Positions 16,825 to 23,696 of a stretch of DNA of 36,573 nt are shown here, one piece after another (within the stretch, counting starts at the first letter, position 1; every line of letters starts with the position of its first letter). The position numbers and the translations under genes were made by a program. Source of the stretch: Flemingiibacterium sp045632605. GTDB taxonomy: Bacteria; Bacillota; Clostridia; Oscillospirales; CAG-272. The notes under the pieces are model-generated. The model was not told the origin of the DNA. It did not search any database and saw only the letters and a list, made by a program, of their open reading frames with translations. The DNA lies in NCBI GenBank assembly GCA_045632605.1, contig JAZQXA010000011.1:1-36573 (forward strand), given 5' to 3'.

Positions 16825-17088
16825 ATGAAACGTATTACTACTTTAAATACCAAGAGCCTCTGCGCTGAAAACGGCGGCTGCGGCGAATGCCAGACATCCT
16901 GCCAGTCCGCTTGCAAAACAAGCTGCGGCATCGCAAACCAGAAATGCGAAAGCAAGGTTTCGAGAATTAAGACTCTCGTAACCAAGAGCCTCTGTGCTGA
17001 AAACGGCGGCTGCGGCGAATGCCAGACATCCTGCCAGTCCGCTTGCAAGACCAGCTGCGGTATCGCAAATCAGTCCTGCGAGAAGTAA
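16825..17088 (+). CDS. scfA: Tandem-duplicated SCIFF ranthipeptide precursor (two leader-core units in one peptide)
   Basis: Precursor of a SCIFF (six cysteines in forty-five residues) peptide, substrate of the radical SAM maturase encoded downstream. A usual SCIFF is about 45-50 residues; this one is 87 because the unit occurs twice: residues 1-44 and 45-87. Each unit has a leader-like RI-TL-TKSL stretch followed by the core GGCGECQTSCQSACKTSC and a C-terminal NQxCE. Core cysteines are 19, 22, 26, 30, 34, 41 and 63, 66, 70, 74, 78, 85. An extra cysteine precedes each core (13 and 57), making seven per unit. The residue after the fifth core cysteine is Gly (35 and 79). TAAGGAG lies upstream of the ATG. 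A terminator follows immediately, so the peptide is probably made in excess of the enzyme. Confidence 0.93.
   Translation: MKRITTLNTKSLCAENGGCGECQTSCQSACKTSCGIANQKCESKVSRIKTLVTKSLCAENGGCGECQTSCQSACKTSCGIANQSCEK
16849..16941 (+). repeat. SCIFF core repeat, copy 1
   Basis: 31 codons (Thr9-Gln39). Compared with copy 2, 88 of 93 bases are identical and all five differences are silent third-position changes. Confidence 0.95.
16981..17073 (+). repeat. SCIFF core repeat, copy 2
   Basis: 31 codons (Thr53-Gln83), exactly 132 bases after copy 1. The protein sequence of this stretch equals that of copy 1, while the flanking leader-like residues differ (RITTLN versus RIKTLV). Confidence 0.95.
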
Positions 17089-17100
17089 TCACGCAAAACT

Positions 17101-17126
17101 AATGCCGCCGGTTGGCGGCATTTTTT
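17101..17126 (+). terminator. Intrinsic terminator between SCIFF precursor and maturase
   Basis: Nine-base stem (AATGCCGCC / GGCGGCATT) with loop GGTT, followed by a run of six T. Its position suggests that most transcripts end after the precursor and that the maturase depends on read-through or on its own weak promoter. Confidence 0.88.
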
Positions 17127-17143
17127 ATAATGCAAGGAGATTA

Positions 17144-17166
17144 GCGTGAAAAATAATTTTTCACGC
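17144..17166. promoter_or_regulatory. Perfect palindrome with 11-base arms at the head of the maturase leader
   Basis: GCGTGAAAAAT, one A, then its exact complement. It lies just after an AAGGAG ribosome site (17134-17139) and contains a GTG (17146) that is in frame with the maturase. It may be an operator or an RNA hairpin that controls this upstream start. Confidence 0.4.
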
Positions 17167-17240
17167 CACGATTTTTTGTCTTTGCCGGTTCCGCTGCCAA
17201 TTTCGCACGCAAAACCGACAAAAATATCGACTGTAAGGAA

Positions 17241-17259
17241 GTCTTTGCTCTGCAAAGAC
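17241..17259 (+). promoter_or_regulatory. Hairpin just upstream of the maturase start
   Basis: GTCTTTGC, loop TCT, GCAAAGAC: a perfect eight-base stem ending directly before the GGGTGA ribosome site of the ATG at 17272. It could influence translation of the maturase. Regulatory function is inference. Confidence 0.4.
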
Positions 17260-17271
17260 AGGGTGATTTTT

Positions 17272-18639
17272 ATGATACATTGCTATAAACTCGGCGGCCT
17301 TAATATCGTGCTTGATATAAATTCCGGCTCGGTGCATATCGTTGATGAGGTCGCTTATGATATAATCGAAAAATATGAGAGCACAAACAGAGCTGAACTC
17401 AGAGCGGAAATTATCAAAAAGCATAATATTTCAGAGTCGGATTTTGACGGATGCTGCGAAGATATTGAGGAGCTCCGTGCTGCCGGACAGCTTTTCGCCG
17501 AGGATAATTTTGAATCTCTCGCCGGCAAACTTAAGGAAACCTCGAAGGGCATTGTAAAGGCACTCTGCCTGCATATTGCCCATAGCTGTAATCTCAACTG
17601 CTCATATTGCTTTGCAAGTCAGGGTAATTACCACGGTGAGCGTGCTGTAATGAGCTATGAGGTTGGAAAACAGGCGCTTGACTTCCTTGTTGCAAATTCG
17701 GGAACACGCCATAATCTTGAGGTCGATTTCTTCGGCGGAGAGCCGCTCATGAATTTCGACGTCGTAAAACAGCTTGTTGCATATGCCCGTTCAATCGAAA
17801 AGGATGCCGGAAAGAATTTCCGTTTTACTCTGACGACAAACGGCCTGCTTATTGACGACGATGTTATCGATTTTGCGAACCGTGAATGCTCAAATGTTGT
17901 ACTGTCGCTTGACGGTCGAAAAGAGGTTCACGACCGGTTCCGTGTTGACTACGCCGGAAACGGAAGCTGGGAGAGAATTGTTCCCAAGTTCCAGAAGTTA
18001 GTTGAAGCACGCGGCGGTAAAAATTACTATATGCGCGGTACGTTTACTCATGCAAATCCTGACTTTTTAGAGGATATAAAGACTATGCTCGACCTCGGAT
18101 TCGATGAGCTTTCGATGGAGCCGGTTGTCTGCGCAGAGGATGATCCGTCCGCATTGACGGCGGAAGATCTCCCGATTGTGCTCGAACAGTATGAAAAGCT
18201 TGCCGAGCTTATGCTTGAACGCCGTAAAGCAGGAAAACCGTTCACGTTCTATCATTACATGATTGATTTAAAGGGCGGACCGTGCATTTACAAGAGAATT
18301 TCCGGCTGCGGCTCGGGAACTGAATATATGGCAGTAACCCCGTGGGGCGATCTTTATCCCTGTCATCAGTTTGTCGGCGAGGAAAAGTTCAAGCTCGGAG
18401 ATGTTTGGAACGGTGTCACAAATACAGCTTGTCAGAACGACTTTGCCGCTTGCAATGTTTATTCCCGTCCCGAATGCCGCGACTGCTGGGCAAAGCTTTA
18501 TTGCTCGGGCGGATGTGCGGCGAACGCATATCACGCAACCGGCTCGGTGAACGGCGTTTACAAGTACGGCTGTGAGCTTTTCAAAAAGAGAATGGAATGT
18601 GCAATCATGGTCGAAGCGACAAAGGCGCTTGAGGAATAA
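17272..18639 (+). CDS. scfB: Radical SAM SCIFF peptide maturase (thioether-forming, SPASM domain)
   Basis: Radical S-adenosylmethionine enzyme that makes thioether crosslinks in SCIFF peptides (CteB/TIGR03974 type). The N-terminal 90 residues (MIHCYKLGGLNIVLDINSG) form the precursor-recognition (RRE-like) domain. The radical SAM cluster motif is CNLNCSYC (Cys106, 110, 113), followed by FFGGEPLMNF and TLTTNG. The C-terminal SPASM region holds many cysteines for auxiliary clusters: Cys338 and 346, then PCHQF, CRDCWAKLYCSGGC and a late YGC. With the ATG at 17272 the protein has 455 residues, the family length. The frame is open 42 codons upstream to a GTG at 17146 that has a better ribosome site (AAGGAG), so a longer form is possible. 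Its TAA overlaps the next gene's ATG (TAATG). Confidence 0.93.
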   Translation: MIHCYKLGGLNIVLDINSGSVHIVDEVAYDIIEKYESTNRAELRAEIIKKHNISESDFDGCCEDIEELRAAGQLFAEDNFESLAGKLKETSKGIVKALCLHIAHSCNLNCSYCFASQGNYHGERAVMSYEVGKQALDFLVANSGTRHNLEVDFFGGEPLMNFDVVKQLVAYARSIEKDAGKNFRFTLTTNGLLIDDDVIDFANRECSNVVLSLDGRKEVHDRFRVDYAGNGSWERIVPKFQKLVEARGGKNYYMRGTFTHANPDFLEDIKTMLDLGFDELSMEPVVCAEDDPSALTAEDLPIVLEQYEKLAELMLERRKAGKPFTFYHYMIDLKGGPCIYKRISGCGSGTEYMAVTPWGDLYPCHQFVGEEKFKLGDVWNGVTNTACQNDFAACNVYSRPECRDCWAKLYCSGGCAANAYHATGSVNGVYKYGCELFKKRMECAIMVEATKALEE

Positions 18640-19985
18640 TGAATACACCGATTTGTGACTTCGTTGAGAGTTACATAAAAAGCGGCGCATCAAGACTCCA
18701 TATGCCGGGACATAAGGGCAGTTCGATATTAGGTATTGAAAAATACGACATTACCGAAATTGACGGTGCGGACGTGTTATATGCCTCAAACGGGATAATC
18801 CGTGAGAGCGAAAAAAATGCCGAAGCCCTTTTCGGTACGGCGCGGACAGTATATTCAGCCGAAGGATCGTCGCTGTCAATTCGGGCAATGCTGTATCTTG
18901 CCGTGCTCCATGCAAAAGAATCGGGAAAACGTCCGATAATCGCGGCAGGACGTAACGCACATAAGGTTTTCGTTAATACGGCGGCTCTGCTTGACTTTGA
19001 GATTGAGTGGATTTATCCGGAAAACGGCGGCGTGATTTCGTGTGAAATAAATGCAAAGTCACTCGAAGCGGCATTAGAAAAAATGTCTGAACTGCCGAGC
19101 GCACTTTATGTAACTTCGCCGGATTATCTCGGGAATATAATCGACATACGGTCAATTGCCGATGTTTGCCGCCGGTATGGGATTTTGCTTTTGGTTGACA
19201 ATGCACACGGGGCATATCTGAATTTTCTGCCTGAATCAATGCACCCAATATCGCTCGGTGCTGATATGACTGCCGATTCGGCGCACAAAACCTTGTCTGT
19301 ACTGACGGGCGGAGCATATCTGCACATATCAAAATCTGCGCCGGAAATGCTTGCGCGATGTGCGGAATATGCAATGTCACTGTTTGCATCAACGAGTCCG
19401 TCATATCTTATTTTACAGTCGCTTGACTTTGCAAACAAGTATATTGAAAACGGATATAAAGAGAAGCTCGGTGCACTCATAAATCAGCTCGACCGCGCAA
19501 AAAAACGGCTCAAAGCCGTTGGTTACAATATAATCGGAAACGAACCGATGAAGCTGACTCTTGCGCCGAAATCTTACGGTTATACCGGCAGTGAGCTTGC
19601 ACAAATCCTTGCCGAAAGCAACATAATCTGTGAGTTTTCCGACAGCGATTACGTGGTACTGATGCCGACGCCGGAAACAACAGATACTGTACTTGCCGGC
19701 ATAGAGCAAGCGCTAATCGCCATTCCCAAAAAAGAAAAAATTACCGCGACGCCGCCGTGTGTCGGCATTCCTCGCAGGGTAATGACTCCCCGTGAAGCGG
19801 TGTTTTCGCCGACTGAAACTGTAAAAATAGAAGCGGCACTTGGATGTATCCTTGCAAGTGCTGAAATCTCATGTCCCCCTGCAATTCCCATTGCAATCTG
19901 CGGCGAGATTATTGACAGTGATGTCATTGCCGCACTTCGGTATTATGGGATTGAAGAATGCTCGGTTGTTCGAGGAAGGGAATAA
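18639..19985 (+). CDS. PLP-dependent Orn/Lys/Arg decarboxylase family protein (YaaO/SpeA-like)
   Basis: Fold-type I pyridoxal phosphate enzyme of the ornithine/lysine/arginine decarboxylase family, 448 residues, similar to B. subtilis YaaO/SpeA. Family features: SRLHMPGHKG at the N-terminus, EIDGADVLY, a cofactor region with VDNAHGAY, and the Schiff-base lysine in ADSAHKTLSVLTGGAY (Lys217). A smaller C-terminal domain follows with CGE near the end. The substrate (arginine, lysine or ornithine) cannot be read from the sequence. Its ATG overlaps the scfB stop by one base (TAATG), which implies translational coupling to the maturase. Whether it works on the SCIFF product or only shares the transcript is unknown. 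Confidence 0.88.
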   Translation: MNTPICDFVESYIKSGASRLHMPGHKGSSILGIEKYDITEIDGADVLYASNGIIRESEKNAEALFGTARTVYSAEGSSLSIRAMLYLAVLHAKESGKRPIIAAGRNAHKVFVNTAALLDFEIEWIYPENGGVISCEINAKSLEAALEKMSELPSALYVTSPDYLGNIIDIRSIADVCRRYGILLLVDNAHGAYLNFLPESMHPISLGADMTADSAHKTLSVLTGGAYLHISKSAPEMLARCAEYAMSLFASTSPSYLILQSLDFANKYIENGYKEKLGALINQLDRAKKRLKAVGYNIIGNEPMKLTLAPKSYGYTGSELAQILAESNIICEFSDSDYVVLMPTPETTDTVLAGIEQALIAIPKKEKITATPPCVGIPRRVMTPREAVFSPTETVKIEAALGCILASAEISCPPAIPIAICGEIIDSDVIAALRYYGIEECSVVRGRE

Positions 19986-20064
19986 AGGCCGTCTTTTTGA
20001 TGACACATCGAAGATGTCTTGAAGCTCACCGCTGTTTGCATAATACACTAAAACGGAGAAAAAC

Positions 20065-20436
20065 ATGAAAAACCGCACACTTTCAACTGTTCTTTTTGTC
20101 GTAATTCTGATAGCCGCTGTCTTTATTTCTTTTTTTGCAGAAACCACCGGTATCACATTCGGCTATTTCATCGATACAAACGGCGGTGCCATGCTTATAA
20201 CAAAGGACGGTACGCCAATATCCCTGAAATCCTCAAAGAATGAGGACTTTTACGCTGTCGCCGGAATCGAAAAAGGAGAAAAAATCCTTGTCATTCACGA
20301 CGGCGTAAACGAAACCTATCCGGCAAGCACCGGCGTTAAGTTCATAATCCGTCTTGGCGGCGCATCGCCGGACAATATTCCGCAAACGGCTATAATCTCG
20401 CTGACCGGACTCGGTTGGCTCGACCCCGAAGAATAA
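20065..20436 (+). CDS. Small membrane-anchored protein of unknown function
   Basis: 123 residues that I do not recognise. Residues 5-27 are a hydrophobic segment (TLSTVLFVVILIAAVFISFF) after a short basic N-terminus: a signal anchor or uncleaved signal. The rest (about 95 residues) looks like a small beta-rich domain outside the membrane, ending in an acidic DPEE. CGGAG lies upstream of the ATG. It follows the decarboxylase by 79 bases in the same direction and may belong to the scfB transcript, since I see no terminator between them. Confidence 0.65.
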   Translation: MKNRTLSTVLFVVILIAAVFISFFAETTGITFGYFIDTNGGAMLITKDGTPISLKSSKNEDFYAVAGIEKGEKILVIHDGVNETYPASTGVKFIIRLGGASPDNIPQTAIISLTGLGWLDPEE

Positions 20437-20587
20437 TATCGCTTAATTCGAATGGGATTGAGGTGCTCGGTGGTAAGGAAACAGCAGGTGAAGTTGGCGG
20501 TGGGATTATAAAGAACTGCGTGAGTGCGGTAAATAAAAATCCCGGTTAAACTTCGGCGAATAAAATGTAAACTTTTGCGAATAGGTA

Positions 20588-20616
20588 TTGAAAAGCCTGC
20601 GTGAAGCCGTTACAAT
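20588..20616 (+). promoter_or_regulatory. Promoter embedded in an inverted repeat, upstream of the small multi-pass membrane protein
   Basis: TTGAAA (20588-20593), 17 bases, TACAAT (20611-20616). The -10 box lies inside a palindrome GTTACA-N7-TGTAAC (20609-20627), itself nested in a longer imperfect repeat with AAAGCCTGC and GCAGGCTTT ends (20592-20645). This arrangement resembles an operator; the RNA would also form a long hairpin. Confidence 0.6.
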
Positions 20617-20670
20617 ATTACTGTAACAAATTTCATGCAGGCTTTATTCTGCTGTAATATAGGTGATTTT

Positions 20671-21243
20671 ATGAAAACATTCTTAAAGGAACAGTCGTAT
20701 AACATGGTGAAGCTGTTTCTTAATCAGATAGCACTGACTGTTTTTGGAACGGTGCTCACGCTGTCAACTTCAAAAAATAATTCGCTTTTGCTTGCTGCGA
20801 GTATATTTTCCATTATATTTTTCCTTGCTCTTAACTATACCTCATGCTGGGATATCGGTGCAAAGGATAAAATTCGTGTTGATTCAGGACGTGCAAAAGC
20901 CATGCCGTCAAAGGGCTTCTTAATTGTACTCGGCGCAAATATTCCGAACCTCATTCTTGCAATACTTAACTTGCTGGGAATCATTATAAACACCGAGGGA
21001 AGTCAGGGTATGAGCGTTTTCTGCAATATGCTCCTGCGTCTTCTAAACGGTATGTATCTCGGTGCGGTTTCGCTTCTCGAAAAAGCGGTTGCAGCAAACG
21101 GTATTTCGATTGGTTCATGGATTTTCTTTGTCACAATAATCCCTACACTGTTCGTTGGTTGGCTCGCGTACTATCTCGGTTCGAAAAATATCCGCATTTT
21201 CGGATTCCTTAAACCCACTTCCACCGGCGGCAATAATAAATAA
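20671..21243 (+). CDS. Small multi-pass membrane protein of unknown function
   Basis: 190 residues with about four hydrophobic segments: roughly 17-32, 36-56, 80-108 (FLIVLGANIPNLILAILNLLGIII) and 150-175 (WIFFVTIIPTLFVGWLAYYLG). No motif identifies a family that I can name. I use the ATG at 20671, preceded by AGGTGA; an upstream in-frame ATG at 20635 would place the start inside the promoter-associated hairpin. It has its own promoter and is followed by two terminator hairpins, so it looks like a single-gene unit. Confidence 0.7.
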   Translation: MKTFLKEQSYNMVKLFLNQIALTVFGTVLTLSTSKNNSLLLAASIFSIIFFLALNYTSCWDIGAKDKIRVDSGRAKAMPSKGFLIVLGANIPNLILAILNLLGIIINTEGSQGMSVFCNMLLRLLNGMYLGAVSLLEKAVAANGISIGSWIFFVTIIPTLFVGWLAYYLGSKNIRIFGFLKPTSTGGNNK

Positions 21244-21260
21244 TAATAGTATATTCGATT

Positions 21261-21310
21261 CCCCCATCCGGGCGCGTGATATCGCGCAGGATAGGGGGAT
21301 TTCGTTTTGA
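21261..21310 (+). terminator. GC-rich terminator hairpin
   Basis: CCCCCATCC and GCGCG pair with CGCGC and GGATAGGGGG around loop TGATAT, with one bulged A and a small internal loop; ATTTCGTTTT follows. Likely the end of the membrane-protein transcript. Confidence 0.6.
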
Positions 21311-21340
21311 AGGAATGTTAGTTTGAGAGCATCGGCGCAA

Positions 21341-21377
21341 AAAAATACCACTCACGGAAAAATGAGTGGTATTTTTT
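21341..21377. terminator. Bidirectional terminator between the membrane protein and the carboxypeptidase gene
   Basis: Perfect 14-base arms (AAAAATACCACTCA and its complement) around an eight-base loop, with A and T runs at the outer ends of the stem. It sits two bases after the stop of the converging gene and can serve both strands. Confidence 0.88.
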
Positions 21378-21378
21378 G

Positions 21379-22755
21379 TTATCTTCTTCGTTTGCCGCGG
21401 TTGACGGTGACATAAACGAGTACACCGACATAGCCGACGAATGCGAGGACGGCAAATGTGGCGATGACTTTAAACGGACGGGTGTGAGTTACACTTGCAA
21501 TGAGGTCGAGTACGTAGAGGATATTGTCGCGGTTTACGCTGTTTCGTGTAACGAGGTCGTAAGTTCCGAAGTCAATGCCGTTGTAGGAGATGGTGATTCT
21601 ACCGCCGACTTCGCCCTCACTTACGGGAGCTGTGAAATAGTCTTTGGTTAAGGTCCATTCAAGGGCGATATCTTCATCGACATTTGTTCCGGTTGGAAGA
21701 AAGAGCTCGACGTTCTGCGCCGGAAAAAGCGTTACGTAATCGGTTTTTCCCGAGAGTTTTACGGGGATTTCGCAAATCATGTCTGAGGTTGTGAGTACCT
21801 TTTTGTATTCGTAGGCATAAAGCGCCCATTTTATGAGCTTTGCCGCCTCGGTGTATGAATAAATATACTTTTCGTCACGGGTTGCACCCATTGTTACGAT
21901 GACGTATGTAAGTCCGTCGCGTGTTGCCGTGGTTGCAAGACAGTAGCCGCCCTCGGCGGTGTAGCCTGCGTTAAGTCCACGCGGAACATCCCAGATGTAA
22001 ATAAACTCCATCGCGGTGGAAAAATAATGGTTTTTGTTATAAAGGGTGCGCTGACCTGCCTTGTTCGTTTCGGCAAAACGGTAAACTTCAACCGATGACA
22101 TATCGGTTATCGGCGAGGTTTTAAACGCATATGAAGCAACAATTGCAGTATCACGTGCGGTCGTTACCATTTCCGGATCGTGGAGTCCGGTAACATTTGT
22201 ATAATGAGTGCTGTGAGCACCGATCTCCTCGGCTTTTTGATTCATGAGTGCAACGAAATCTTCAATGCTGCCGGCTAATGTGAACGCAAGAACATTTGCG
22301 GCATCGTTTGCGTTACCGCAGAGGAGCGCATAAAGTAAATCACGTGCAGTCATCACCTCACCGCGTCTCAGTGCAATATTATTTCCGCGCACCCCGACAA
22401 GTGCTCCGCCGGGCACGGTGATTTCACGTTCAAAATTGCCGTCAAGCAGGTCGATTGCAACGATGGCAGTCATTAATTTCACCGTTGATGCCGGATAAAT
22501 CACCTTGTCCGCGTTTTTGTCGTATATATACCGGTCATTGTCGATATTGTAAACCACAGCCGCATCCACATTGGTCAGTGTCGGTGGCTCAAGAATAACC
22601 TCCGGCTCTTCCATATCCGCAATTTTGGGCGGCGAGGTTGTTTCCTCTGCCTCGGCGGTTTCTTCCGCCGCCGTTGTTTCATCTGCTATGATGGGCAGTG
22701 TCAGCGGCAAAATGCAGAGGAGCATGAGAAAAATACTTATTATACGTTTTTTCAT
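21379..22755 (-). CDS. D-alanyl-D-alanine carboxypeptidase-like protein (peptidase S11), membrane anchored, with altered SxN and KTG motifs
   Basis: Penicillin-binding-protein fold of the PBP5/DacF type, which would trim the pentapeptide of peptidoglycan. Signal peptide at residues 1-24, then a Glu/Thr linker (DETTAAEETAEAEETTS), then the peptidase domain. The nucleophile motif STVK is intact (Ser90, Lys93). The SxN motif position reads Asn148-Ala-Asn150, and the KTG position reads Asn262-Ala-Gly264 in GLNAGYTAEGGYCLA. A C-terminal domain of about 100 residues and a transmembrane helix (about 428-450) with an RGKRRR tail follow. 458 residues. Its ATG overlaps the ribF stop (ATGA). Fold assignment is firm; whether it has normal carboxypeptidase activity is uncertain because two of three motifs differ from the textbook form. 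Confidence 0.87.
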   Translation of the reverse strand: MKKRIISIFLMLLCILPLTLPIIADETTAAEETAEAEETTSPPKIADMEEPEVILEPPTLTNVDAAVVYNIDNDRYIYDKNADKVIYPASTVKLMTAIVAIDLLDGNFEREITVPGGALVGVRGNNIALRRGEVMTARDLLYALLCGNANDAANVLAFTLAGSIEDFVALMNQKAEEIGAHSTHYTNVTGLHDPEMVTTARDTAIVASYAFKTSPITDMSSVEVYRFAETNKAGQRTLYNKNHYFSTAMEFIYIWDVPRGLNAGYTAEGGYCLATTATRDGLTYVIVTMGATRDEKYIYSYTEAAKLIKWALYAYEYKKVLTTSDMICEIPVKLSGKTDYVTLFPAQNVELFLPTGTNVDEDIALEWTLTKDYFTAPVSEGEVGGRITISYNGIDFGTYDLVTRNSVNRDNILYVLDLIASVTHTRPFKVIATFAVLAFVGYVGVLVYVTVNRGKRRR

Positions 22756-23690
22756 AGCATTCCTTTTTTGCTGAAATAATTATTTGTTTCGACTATATCG
22801 AGCTGAATCTGCGCACGAAGCTCGTCCACTGAGGGGAATTTCTGCTCGGGGCGCAGACGCTTGTAAAACGAAACCCTTACATTTTCGCCGTAAAGACAAC
22901 CGTTATAGCCGATAATATGTGTTTCGCAATTTGCGCGGTCAACCCCGGATTCGACAGTTGGACGTAAGCCGACATTCGCGGCGCCGGGATATACTCCGTC
23001 CGGAGTTTCGACTGTGCAGGCATATATACCTCTTGCCGGAATTATATGCCCTTCGGGGAAGTTTTGGTTTATAGTGGGTATTCCTATAGTGCGGCCGAGC
23101 CGCTTGCCCTCGACAACCTGAAGCGTAACCGAAAACGCTCTGCCAAGCATCTCTGACGCCGCTTCCATGTCACCGGATTCAATGAGCGTACGTACGGCGC
23201 TGGAGCTGACAAGTCTGCCGTTTGCATATACGGGATCAACGATAATACATTCCCGTTCCGCCATAAGCCGGCGAAGCATTTGAGCATTTCCCGTACCGCC
23301 TTTGCCAAAGCGGAAATTAAAGCCGCATACCGCTGCTTCCGTCTTGCATTTATCGAGTAAAACATCTGCAACAAACTCTTCGGGGGACAGATTGCGTACA
23401 CTTTCAAAATCAGCTAAAATTGCATAATCAACCCCAAGCCCTGCAATGTGTGAGAGCTTTTCTGCGGTTGATGTCAGCGCGAGTGTGCCGGGTTTATTCG
23501 GGAGCACCGATTCGGAATCTGCGAACGTCCATACAGCGGATTTTATACCGTGCTCATTTGCATATCCGACAGCCCGGCGAATGAGCTCGGCGTGACCGAT
23601 ATGAACACCGTCAAAATTGCCGAGCGCTACAGAGAGAGGAGAGCTGATGCCCTCCTCTCGTTTCATTGTGTGAAGATCAATAACGTCCAT
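22752..23690 (-). CDS. ribF: Bifunctional riboflavin kinase / FAD synthetase
   Basis: Makes FMN from riboflavin and then FAD. The N-terminal adenylyltransferase domain has GNFDGVHIGH (about residues 24-33) and later SSSAVRTLIESGDMEAA. The C-terminal kinase domain has GKRLGRTIGIPTIN, then NVGLRPTV and a final FYKRLRPEQKFPSVDEL. At 312 residues it has the usual length. It starts six bases after ireB and overlaps the carboxypeptidase gene by four bases, so the three are one operon. ribF is often next to truB in Firmicutes; here the two are about 8 kb apart. Confidence 0.96.
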   Translation of the reverse strand: MDVIDLHTMKREEGISSPLSVALGNFDGVHIGHAELIRRAVGYANEHGIKSAVWTFADSESVLPNKPGTLALTSTAEKLSHIAGLGVDYAILADFESVRNLSPEEFVADVLLDKCKTEAAVCGFNFRFGKGGTGNAQMLRRLMAERECIIVDPVYANGRLVSSSAVRTLIESGDMEAASEMLGRAFSVTLQVVEGKRLGRTIGIPTINQNFPEGHIIPARGIYACTVETPDGVYPGAANVGLRPTVESGVDRANCETHIIGYNGCLYGENVRVSFYKRLRPEQKFPSVDELRAQIQLDIVETNNYFSKKGML

Positions 23691-23696
23691 AAGAGA

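Noticed and set aside
16800..17048. Minus-strand frame of repeated Trp/Gln-rich sequence opposite the SCIFF gene
   Set aside because: Its repeat is only the complement of the tandem SCIFF unit; the plus strand has the consensus promoter, ribosome site and known family match.
16825..17073. Direct repeats with regular spacing considered as a CRISPR or other repeat array
   Set aside because: Only two copies, 132 bases apart, and coding; the differences are silent codon changes, so it is a gene-internal duplication.
17168..17225. Imperfect inverted repeat considered as a riboswitch in the maturase leader
   Set aside because: Pairing needs large bulges and matches no riboswitch class I know.
20019..20046. 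Possible promoter (TTGAAG, TAATAC) before the small anchored protein gene
   Set aside because: Spacing and both boxes are poor; co-transcription with the decarboxylase gene is a simpler reading.
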